Part shown: piece by piece, positions 1-4,790 of the stretch
Numbering within the stretch: the first letter of the stretch is position 1
Layout of the letters: each line of letters starts with the position of its first letter
Assembly (NCBI GenBank): GCA_030595765.1
Contig: JAUVCJ010000182.1
Coordinates: 1 to 5,012, forward strand
DNA length: 5,012 nucleotides
Reading direction: 5' to 3'
DNA from: Thermoplasmatota archaeon
GTDB lineage: Archaea; Thermoplasmatota; Thermoplasmata; GCA-020350865; JAUVCJ01
Made by a program: the position numbers and the translations under genes
The notes under the pieces: model-generated
Told to the model about the DNA's origin: nothing
The model's database searches: none
The model's input: the letters and a program-made list of their open reading frames with translations, nothing else

Positions 1-8
1 TGCAAACC

Positions 9-16
9 CTAAAATA
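9..16 (+). promoter_or_regulatory. Possible TATA box of the CARF-PIN operon
   Basis: The sequence CTAAAATA is centred about 27 bases before the ATG at 40, and no Shine-Dalgarno-like sequence lies just upstream of that ATG. An archaeal TATA box at this distance would start transcription at or next to the start codon, giving a leaderless message. The window begins only a few bases upstream, so the BRE cannot be judged well. The box is weak and is inferred from spacing. Confidence 0.3.
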
Positions 17-39
17 CGAATCCAGTCAATCTCGCCTGC

Positions 40-507
40 ATGCAGGTCTTATTCACATTCAACGGTCCAAGAAAATGGGCTCTCCTAAATGGGCTCTGGT
101 CGGTTGTTCGTGATCACGATTACAGACCTGAACGCATTTACCTTCTGACACTGGAAAGGGACATAATCAGGGCTGAGAAGTTCAGACCCATGATAGAGGA
201 GCTAACCGCTGCTCACTCCTTCAAGTGTCAGGTCGAATCCATCATAGTTCCCAAGGATGATTTCGTTATGGTGGGAAGAATTGTCATGGAGAAGGCCGCA
301 TGGGAAAGGTCTCAGGGGAACAAGGTGGCATTGGACATTACGCCTGGACGTAAGGGCATGGTGGTATCGGCTCTGGTTCCGTGCTGGGATGCGATGGATC
401 ATATATTCTATCTTAATATTGAGACTCATTCCAGAGCTCAGCGGCCATACCTGTGCATACCTCAGCAGATCCAGCACCCGCATGATTTTGTGGAGGAGCG
501 AAAATGA
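40..507 (+). CDS. Stand-alone CARF-like Rossmann-fold protein, putative nucleotide sensor
   Basis: This 155-residue protein looks like a single CARF-type (CRISPR-associated Rossmann fold) domain with no effector domain attached. The N-terminus (residues 2-10, QVLFTFNGP) resembles the first strand and ligand loop of CARF proteins. Residues 98-107 (LDITPGRKGM) resemble the second conserved CARF motif, usually D/N-x-T-G-G-x-K-x-M, here with Pro at the first Gly; a helix rich in small residues follows. Known CARF domains bind cyclic oligoadenylates and switch on attached nucleases; some single-domain members are ring nucleases that degrade the signal. The next gene overlaps the stop codon by ATGA and encodes a PIN protein, so sensing for that partner is the natural inference. 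The reading frame has a stop at 10-12, so ATG 40 is the first possible ATG. Distant Rossmann proteins of other function remain possible. Confidence 0.68.
   Translation: MQVLFTFNGPRKWALLNGLWSVVRDHDYRPERIYLLTLERDIIRAEKFRPMIEELTAAHSFKCQVESIIVPKDDFVMVGRIVMEKAAWERSQGNKVALDITPGRKGMVVSALVPCWDAMDHIFYLNIETHSRAQRPYLCIPQQIQHPHDFVEERK
492..498 (+). promoter_or_regulatory. Shine-Dalgarno site of the PIN gene
   Basis: GGAGGAG lies inside the end of the CARF-like gene, five bases before the ATG at 504. It supports that start and shows that the PIN protein is translated from the same message as its upstream neighbour, coupled through the ATGA overlap. Confidence 0.75.
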
Positions 508-1607
508 GAGAAATCGTTGCCAATAAGTCCGCGTTGATGATTCTCCTCAACGAAGCTCTCCATCTGAACAAGCAAAGGTTCGAGGTGAAGTATCCAGTAA
601 ATGGCATGACCCTCTTCTCGCTGGACCTTGAAAGAAGAGAGGTCGGATCGATTGTATCCTGGGACAAATTCGAGAACCATAGAAGGCGTTTTAAGTCCAA
701 ATCGGATTTTATCAAGAGGGATCAACCAAAATACGGAGATCTAAAGGAGTGTTTGATAAGTTCAGGAGTTCTGCCATATTCTAACATTGCAGAGCTGGAG
801 GCGAGCCTGATGGAACTTGAGTCTGGTTCTCAGGATCGATTTCGCAACCCAAAGCCCACTCTAATATCGGTGGATACAAATCTTCTCTATCTGAGATTGC
901 TCACCCGAATCTTTCCCTTAAAAGGGAAAAATGGAGCCATTGATGCAAGCAGGTTCAAGTTCGTGCTCAGTCAAATTGTTAGAGAAGAGATAACAGGCCA
1001 TGTTCTATCCAAATACAAACCCCATCAGATCCACCAGTTGCAGGCAGCATCTCATGAAAAAGCGATACTAAAGGAGTTCTCCAATGCCTGCACTAGAAGA
1101 ACAAGGAACGCCCTCAATGCTCAAACTGAGTATGACCTGATAATAGACGAGTTCAATGCATTTACAGCTGAATCTGAGAGGTTCGAGGAGGACAAGGAGA
1201 AGCGGGATGTGCAGATTGCAGAATCTCTTGCAGACTTTTCCCGCCAGAAAGATGCCAATGTCCTGCTTCTTACTGCTGATGATAACATGAGGGTGCATGC
1301 TCGCAATTTCAGACTATCTTCTGAGCTGATAGTGCTTCCCCACGAGGTTCCTCGTCAGCTGCATGCTGACCAGTGGAAGATGGCAGACCTGCTTTATGAC
1401 CTGACATTACATTTTGGACTTGTCCGGCTCTCAGGCCTGGGTATCATATTGCTTGGGGAGTGGAGAGGTAAGAACGTTCAGGATTTTCTGGATGAATCCG
1501 TCAAAATAGTGATAGAAAAGGGCTCGTCCATTGGAGACCAGCTCCTTAGAGATGTCGGCCTTGTTGATAGCTGGCGAACCATTGAAGGCAAGGTTTCCAG
1601 ACTATGA
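504..1607 (+). CDS. PIN-domain nuclease, probable effector of the CARF-like partner
   Basis: This 367-residue protein carries a PIN-like nuclease centre in its middle (about residues 118-285). Visible acidic positions are D124 in SVDTNLLYLR, E161/E162 in QIVREEI, D235 in KRDVQIAESL, and D259/D260 in LLLTADDNM. Their order and setting fit the metal-binding set of PIN RNases. Between E162 and D235 lies a long charged, probably helical insert (about 165-234), larger than in toxin-type PIN domains. The N-terminal part (1-110) and the C-terminal part (about 290-367, with a short hydrophobic stretch near 308-318) are not recognised and may serve for partner or substrate binding. The gene starts in an ATGA overlap with the CARF-like gene behind a good ribosome site, so both products are made together. 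An RNase controlled by the partner is inferred; the real substrate cannot be seen. Confidence 0.7.
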   Translation: MREIVANKSALMILLNEALHLNKQRFEVKYPVNGMTLFSLDLERREVGSIVSWDKFENHRRRFKSKSDFIKRDQPKYGDLKECLISSGVLPYSNIAELEASLMELESGSQDRFRNPKPTLISVDTNLLYLRLLTRIFPLKGKNGAIDASRFKFVLSQIVREEITGHVLSKYKPHQIHQLQAASHEKAILKEFSNACTRRTRNALNAQTEYDLIIDEFNAFTAESERFEEDKEKRDVQIAESLADFSRQKDANVLLLTADDNMRVHARNFRLSSELIVLPHEVPRQLHADQWKMADLLYDLTLHFGLVRLSGLGIILLGEWRGKNVQDFLDESVKIVIEKGSSIGDQLLRDVGLVDSWRTIEGKVSRL

Positions 1608-1675
1608 TCGGCAATTAGCAGCAATGCTCGCAATTATTCTAATAGGATATCTAGGGTATAGTTTCCAGGCTATGG
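1593..1675 (+). repeat. Short direct repeat pair, GTTTCCAG(A/G)CTATG
   Basis: GTTTCCAGACTATG at 1593-1606 recurs as GTTTCCAGGCTATG at 1661-1674, 68 bases downstream, with 13 of 14 positions equal. The first copy overlaps the last codons and stop of the PIN gene. Similarity ends sharply outside these bases, so this is not a CRISPR repeat pair; a small duplication or chance are the simplest explanations. Confidence 0.5.
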
Positions 1676-1833
1676 ACATCTGTTATTATTGGAGCCATGA
1701 CCAACACTAGATGGATGTAGGCATCAACCTAGTGTGGCATGAAAGATATCATTTTGCAAGGAAAAATCTCTATCTTATCCTGGTGAGATGTGGTTTCCCC
1801 AATTGGCTCGATTGGTTTTGGTATGATATGGTT
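1608..1833. other. Non-coding gap between convergent genes
   Basis: About 226 bases separate the PIN gene (+) from the end of metK (-). No credible gene was found on either strand; the open frame that enters from 1711 runs antisense through metK. The gap contains the second copy of the GTTTCCAG repeat, a hairpin, and scattered short T-runs on both strands that may end both transcripts. On the minus strand a T5 run (complement of 1762-1766) is the clearest stop candidate for metK, but it is weak. Confidence 0.6.
1701..1737. other. Interrupted hairpin downstream of the PIN gene
   Basis: ACACTAG at 1704-1710 is an exact reverse complement of CTAGTGT at 1729-1735. Inside it, GATG at 1714-1717 pairs with CATC at 1722-1725 around a four-base loop, leaving a 3x3 internal loop between the stems. 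Alternatively CACTAG/CTAGTG can extend outward by CCA (1701-1703) with TGG (1735-1737) past a bulged A at 1704. No U-run follows closely, so it is not a standard intrinsic terminator. It may be a 3'-end processing or stability element of the operon message, or a protein site. Confidence 0.5.
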
Positions 1834-3000
1834 TTAGAGGCCAGCATCACGCTTCAGGACATCCACCATATCAAGCTTCTCCCAAGTGAAGTCCGGATCA
1901 TTCCTGCCGAAATGTCCATATGCCGATGTTTTTGCATAGATCGGTCTCTTGAGCTGGAGCCTTTCAATGATGGCTTTTGGCCTGAGGTCAAAGTTTTTCA
2001 GGACTGCCTTCTCAATCAGGGCATCATCCACTTTGTTGGTTCCGTATGTCAGAATGTTTAAAGACACTGGCTTTGCAACACCTATGGCGTAAGCAACCTG
2101 AACCTCGCATTGGTCTGCAAGTCCTGCTGCTACAACGTTCTTGGCGATCCAGCGAGCTGCGTAAGATGCAGATCGATCTACCTTGGAAGGGTCTTTGCCT
2201 GAGAATGCGCCGCCTCCATGGGAGCCATTTCCACCGTAGGTGTCGACGATTATCTTTCGTCCGGTCAGGCCACAATCAGCATGGGGGCCGCCCAATACAA
2301 AGGACCCGGTCTCGTTGACATGGAATTTTGTCTGCTCGTCTATCATGTCAGCTGGGACCACAGGCCTGATAACGTGCTCAATAAGGTCGGCCTTGATCTG
2401 TTCGTGGGTGATCCCGGCCTTATGCTGGGAAGCGACCACTATGGCTTCGACCCTTTTTGGCACTCCAAAGGAATACTCCACCGTAACTTGGGATTTCCCA
2501 TCTGGGCCAAGGTAGTCAAGGACGCCCTGCTTGCGGACATCAGCTAGTCTTTTTGTCAGCTTGTGTGCGTAAAGGATCGGCAGAGGCATGTATTCCTCGC
2601 ACTCGGCGCATGCGTAGCCGAACATCAAACCCTGATCACCAGCACCCTGTTCATGGTCATCTGAATCGTCAACACCTTGCGATATGTCTGAAGACTGTTC
2701 ATCAATGGTGGTGATGACTGCGCAAGTCTTGTAATCAAAGCCCTGGCTTGGGTCATCATAGCCGATATCCTTGATGGCAGCCCTTGCGATCTTGGGGATG
2801 TCAACGTAGGTCTTGGTAGTTATCTCACCTGCAATCAGTACCATGCCAGTTGTGACCAAAGTTTCGCATGCGACCCTACCATTTGGGTCCACTTTTAGAA
2901 TAGCATCAAGCACTGAATCGGATATCCTGTCACTTACCTTGTCTGGATGGCCTTCGGTCACTGATTCGGAAGTGAATAGGTACTTTTCTTTCGTGTTCAT
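1834..3000 (-). CDS. metK: S-adenosylmethionine synthetase, bacterial-type MetK
   Basis: This 388-residue enzyme joins ATP and L-methionine to form S-adenosylmethionine, phosphate and diphosphate in the cytoplasm, supplying the cell's main methyl donor. Family signatures are complete: GHPDK at residues 17-21, the GAGDQGLMFGYA block at 119-130, GLTGRKIIVDTYGG at 244-257, and GGGAFSGKDPSKVDRSA beginning at residue 262. The length is normal for the bacterial and eukaryotic family. The ATG at 2998-3000 is supported by a GAGGTGA ribosome site four bases upstream. Most archaea carry a separate, highly diverged AdoMet synthetase family, so this bacterial type in apparently archaeal DNA suggests ancient transfer. 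It lies downstream of alaX in the same direction, but a gap of 135 bases with its own TATA-like sequence suggests independent transcription. The gene ends facing the CARF-PIN operon. Confidence 0.97.
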   Translation of the reverse strand: MNTKEKYLFTSESVTEGHPDKVSDRISDSVLDAILKVDPNGRVACETLVTTGMVLIAGEITTKTYVDIPKIARAAIKDIGYDDPSQGFDYKTCAVITTIDEQSSDISQGVDDSDDHEQGAGDQGLMFGYACAECEEYMPLPILYAHKLTKRLADVRKQGVLDYLGPDGKSQVTVEYSFGVPKRVEAIVVASQHKAGITHEQIKADLIEHVIRPVVPADMIDEQTKFHVNETGSFVLGGPHADCGLTGRKIIVDTYGGNGSHGGGAFSGKDPSKVDRSASYAARWIAKNVVAAGLADQCEVQVAYAIGVAKPVSLNILTYGTNKVDDALIEKAVLKNFDLRPKAIIERLQLKRPIYAKTSAYGHFGRNDPDFTWEKLDMVDVLKRDAGL

Positions 3001-3004
3001 AGTG

Positions 3005-3011
3005 TCACCTC
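3005..3011 (-). promoter_or_regulatory. Shine-Dalgarno site of metK
   Basis: On the minus strand GAGGTGA sits four bases before the metK ATG. It matches seven consecutive bases of the usual archaeal anti-SD complement (GGAGGTGAT), which fixes the start and shows that this message has a leader. Confidence 0.85.
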
Positions 3012-3029
3012 AATTAAACAGAACAAATA

Positions 3030-3062
3030 TCGAATTATATCGTATGATTAAAAGTTTTTTGT
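3030..3062 (-). promoter_or_regulatory. Probable archaeal promoter of metK
   Basis: Read on the minus strand, an A-rich stretch ACAAAAAA (3055-3062) is followed by CTTTTAAT (3047-3054), resembling a BRE plus TATA box. Transcription would then start near 3024, giving a leader of roughly 25 bases that contains the GAGGTGA site. A second AT-rich candidate, GATATAAT, lies closer to the gene (about 3034-3041) and would give a shorter leader. Assignment is by pattern and spacing only. Confidence 0.5.
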
Positions 3063-3081
3063 AGTGATGTCTACTACAAAA
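3057..3081. promoter_or_regulatory. Perfect 9-bp inverted repeat at the metK promoter, possible operator
   Basis: TTTTGTAGT at 3057-3065 is the exact reverse complement of ACTACAAAA at 3073-3081, with seven bases between. The half nearer to metK overlaps the putative BRE. Arms of this length with this spacing suit a dimeric winged-helix regulator, and binding there would block TFB and TBP. It could instead form an RNA hairpin at the end of the alaX message, but no U-run follows it on the minus strand, so an intrinsic terminator is unlikely. Confidence 0.5.
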
Positions 3082-3086
3082 CGATT

Positions 3087-3131
3087 TGGCAAGTCTAGCA
3101 AATGCGGTAAATGTAACAAATATAGCAAAAA
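3087..3131. repeat. Five degenerate 9-bp tandem units, T-rich 3' region of alaX
   Basis: The stretch divides without gaps into TGGCAAGTC, TAGCAAATG, CGGTAAATG, TAACAAATA and TAGCAAAAA, giving a rough consensus TAGCAAATG. On the minus strand, the direction of alaX, this becomes repeated TTTGC-like blocks beginning with a T5 run five bases after the alaX stop. Archaeal transcription often ends at such T-rich tracts, so it probably serves as the alaX terminator; the 9-bp order itself may come from slippage. Confidence 0.5.
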
Positions 3132-3135
3132 CTAT

Positions 3136-3867
3136 TCAGACAGCTAACGGGTAGGTGAGCTCGTAGGTGATCCTGACAGTTTCCTTCCCCTTGTTCTGCA
3201 ACTTGATAATTTTCATTGTGCCAATTTCACCTGTGTTTCTTACATGTGTTCCTGCACAAGGCCCTACATCCACTCCTTCTACCTCAACTATCCTCAAACG
3301 CTTAACCGAGCTAGGGAGCAAGTCGAGGTTCGCCCTTCTCTTGTCAATACGCGCCTCCAGCACTGACCTGTCCTCTTCATATATACTGATATTGAGGTTT
3401 TTGGATAGCAACTCATTGCATGCGCTCTCTAGCTCATTCAGGCTTTCCTGGTCTATTTTCAAGGGCGCAAAATCAATGCGGGAGTGGTCGCTATACAGCT
3501 GATTGCCAACAGTCCTAGCCCCATATCTGTCATATACCAGGCCTGAGATTATATGCTGGGTCGTGTGCATTCTCATGTGTGCGTGTCTCAATTCCCAGTC
3601 AAGCTCACCCCAAACACGTGTTCCAACCTTTGGAATGTGACCATTCAGAATATGCTTGACAACGCTTTTTTTGAGGACCTCCTTGACTCTAGCCTTGCCG
3701 CCATCCCATTCAAGGTATCCAACATCAGAGGGCTGGCCACCTCCAAGTGGATAGAATGCGGTCTGGTCAAGGACCACATAGTCGCCTTTTGCTTTGGTTA
3801 CCTCTGCCTCGAACCGCTTGATGTAATTGGATTCAGAATCGGACATGTATAGCATTTTAGTCATCAC
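3136..3867 (-). CDS. alaX: AlaX-M type trans-editing protein (misacylated tRNA-Ala deacylase)
   Basis: This 243-residue cytosolic protein resembles the free-standing editing domains derived from alanyl-tRNA synthetase, which hydrolyse Ser-tRNA(Ala), in some cases also Gly-tRNA(Ala), to prevent mistranslation. Residues 33-48 (LDQTAFYPLGGGQPSD) form the glycine-rich motif of the N-terminal beta-barrel. HTTQH at 101-105 and CAGTH at 204-208 supply the zinc ligands H101, H105, C204 and H208 of the second additional domain. The length fits the medium class (AlaX-M), which lacks the C-terminal extension of AlaX-L. The start is uncertain: GTG at 3865-3867 is nine bases from an AGGTGA site, while the adjacent ATG at 3862-3864 is also usable and shortens the protein by one residue. 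The gene follows the rhodanese gene by 57 bases with no visible promoter, so the two probably share a message. Confidence 0.93.
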   Translation of the reverse strand: MMTKMLYMSDSESNYIKRFEAEVTKAKGDYVVLDQTAFYPLGGGQPSDVGYLEWDGGKARVKEVLKKSVVKHILNGHIPKVGTRVWGELDWELRHAHMRMHTTQHIISGLVYDRYGARTVGNQLYSDHSRIDFAPLKIDQESLNELESACNELLSKNLNISIYEEDRSVLEARIDKRRANLDLLPSSVKRLRIVEVEGVDVGPCAGTHVRNTGEIGTMKIIKLQNKGKETVRITYELTYPLAV

Positions 3868-3876
3868 GCATTTCCC

Positions 3877-3882
3877 TCACCT
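3877..3882 (-). promoter_or_regulatory. Shine-Dalgarno site of alaX
   Basis: AGGTGA, read on the minus strand and followed by GGG, lies nine bases before GTG 3867 and twelve before ATG 3864. The shorter spacing slightly favours the GTG. Its presence fits alaX being an internal gene of a longer message. Confidence 0.6.
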
Positions 3883-3883
3883 T

Positions 3884-3939
3884 TACTCGCTTTCATCTGT
3901 TCTACTCACTTTCTTCTGTTCTACTCACTTTCTTCGGCG
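3884..3939. repeat. 19-bp tandem repeat, nearly three copies, between rhodanese gene and alaX
   Basis: On the plus strand the unit TACTCACTTTCTTCTGTTC occurs at 3903-3921, with a variant (TACTCGCTTTCATCTGTTC) at 3884-3902 and a partial copy from 3922 to about 3935. The partial copy contains the stop codon and last codons of the rhodanese gene (stop at 3925-3927). On the transcribed strand the block is purine-rich GA sequence without a TATA box. It looks like local duplication of the end of the rhodanese gene; whether it acts as a spacer before the alaX ribosome site is unknown. Confidence 0.8.
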
Positions 3940-4515
3940 TTTGCGCCTCAGTTCATCCATCTTCTTCTGGGACATGGATTTATTCACCTGTATCACTGCA
4001 ATGATGATCACTACAACCACGATACCAACAATAACCAGCCCCACAGGGTCGATATCTCCTCCTGTGGTCGAAGGGTTGGAGGTTGCGTAATTTGGAGGGG
4101 CGCCAGTCTCCAATCCGTATGTGCTTGGCCATGATAGTATGCCCTGCTCCATGTTCTTGACACCTGAATATCCCATGTCCACCAGAATCCCTGAGCCTAC
4201 GGAGGAGCGGCTTCCACTCTTGCAATATACCACGATTATGGTGGCCTTGTCTGCTGGAAGATCGCCTATGTGCTCGGGATCCAGGGTTCCATCGGTATTG
4301 AGGGTAATGAGGTTTGCATTGTCAATATGTCCTTCAAGGTACTCTTCCATTGTTCTGAAGTCCAGAAGGAAAAAATCATCACTAGAGTCCAGCTTTGCCT
4401 TAAGATAATCTGAATCTACATTTTCGTAGCCAGTCTGGCATGTCATTAAAGGCGCCAGTAATGCAATGGTCATTCCAAGGATCAAGGCCAGTGATAGCAC
4501 TCTTGTATTTGACAT
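3925..4515 (-). CDS. Exported, membrane-anchored rhodanese-domain protein
   Basis: This 196-residue protein has a hydrophobic N-terminus (residues 5-24) resembling a signal peptide and ending before C26 (PLMTC), which is a poor lipobox because Thr precedes Cys. A single rhodanese domain spans about 33-140. It shows the LDFRTMEEYLEGHI motif at 51-64, an active-site loop C98-K-S-G-S-R103, and the closing GILSWPSTYGLETG motif at 125-138. A Ser/Thr/Pro-rich linker (about 141-155) leads to a membrane helix at 158-177 and a strongly basic tail (KKMDELRRKRRRK), expected inside the cell. The domain therefore probably faces outward. Rhodaneses transfer sulfane sulfur through the loop cysteine, which is present; the substrate is not evident. 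It starts the probable rhodanese-alaX message, and no ribosome site precedes its ATG. Confidence 0.9.
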   Translation of the reverse strand: MSNTRVLSLALILGMTIALLAPLMTCQTGYENVDSDYLKAKLDSSDDFFLLDFRTMEEYLEGHIDNANLITLNTDGTLDPEHIGDLPADKATIIVVYCKSGSRSSVGSGILVDMGYSGVKNMEQGILSWPSTYGLETGAPPNYATSNPSTTGGDIDPVGLVIVGIVVVVIIIAVIQVNKSMSQKKMDELRRKRRRK

Positions 4516-4534
4516 GTAGATTGATAGAGTCCAG

Positions 4535-4560
4535 GGCTCTTTAAATCTTTCCGTTTCTTT
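4535..4560 (-). promoter_or_regulatory. Promoter of the rhodanese-alaX unit
   Basis: On the minus strand CGGAAAG followed by ATTTAAAG (TATA part at 4539-4546) resembles a BRE plus TATA box. It lies about 28 bases before the ATG at 4515, and the intervening sequence has no Shine-Dalgarno site. The spacing predicts a leaderless or nearly leaderless message. Confidence 0.55.
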
Positions 4561-4630
4561 CCTTTATCTTGTATGAACAATATCTATTTCTGCCCGTTTA
4601 TAATTGGGATGCGTAAATGTGATGTCAAAA

Positions 4631-4750
4631 TCTCCAAGACTGGTGCATAATGCCGGCGATCTGGTGTTTATTCTCCAAATTGATGCACAATGCCACTAAT
4701 CTGATACCTGTTCTTCCAAATGGGGCATAATGTCGCAAATGTCGCGTCTG
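4631..4750. repeat. Three imperfect 40-bp tandem units upstream of the phosphatase gene
   Basis: Three units of 40 bases (4631-4670, 4671-4710, 4711-4750) share a CTCCAA-like start and a core GCA(T/C)AATG(C/T)C. The cores lie at 4645-4654, 4685-4694 and 4725-4734, exactly 40 bases apart. The first two units also share ATCTG (4659-4663 and 4699-4703). Each core is close to a palindrome (GCAT-A-ATGC). A weaker resemblance continues after 4750 (CCGCCAATATAAT). Because 40 is not a multiple of three the block is not coding repeat; a 25-codon open frame at 4622-4699 lacks support. It may be an operator array or a dispersed repeat element. Confidence 0.65.
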
Positions 4751-4757
4751 AACCGCC

Positions 4758-4766
4758 AATATAATT
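4758..4766 (+). promoter_or_regulatory. Probable TATA box of the phosphatase gene
   Basis: The AT-rich sequence AATATAATTA is centred about 29 bases before the GTG at 4791, so transcription would start close to the start codon. The GGGAGGG at 4768-4774 is 16 bases from the GTG, too far for a usual ribosome site, which supports a leaderless start. The box directly follows the 40-bp repeat block. Confidence 0.45.
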
Positions 4767-4790
4767 AGGGAGGGAACCCATTAATGCATT

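Noticed and set aside
1593..1675. Possible CRISPR remnant: two GTTTCCAG-type repeats 68 bases apart next to a CARF-PIN operon
   Set aside because: The spacing is suitable, but similarity covers only about 14 bases, there is no third copy, and the first copy lies within the coding end of the PIN gene.
1711..2061. 116-codon open frame on the plus strand across the gap and the metK end
   Set aside because: Most of it is antisense to the well-supported metK gene; it has no ribosome site and no recognisable protein features.
3001..3062. SAM-binding riboswitch before metK
   Set aside because: The leader from the likely transcription start is only about 25 bases and shows no structure large enough for a SAM aptamer.
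3057..3081. Intrinsic terminator of alaX formed by the inverted repeat
   Set aside because: On the transcribed minus strand the hairpin is followed by A residues, not U, and the T-rich tract nearer the alaX stop is a better stop candidate.
4440..4515. Lipoprotein assignment of the rhodanese protein based on C26
   Set aside because: The bases code for PLMTC, with Thr before Cys, a poor lipobox, and the protein already has a clear C-terminal membrane anchor.
4622..4699. 25-codon open frame starting ATGTCAAAATC in the 40-bp repeat block
   Set aside because: It has no ribosome site, the repeat unit is not a multiple of three, and the frame is lost between units.
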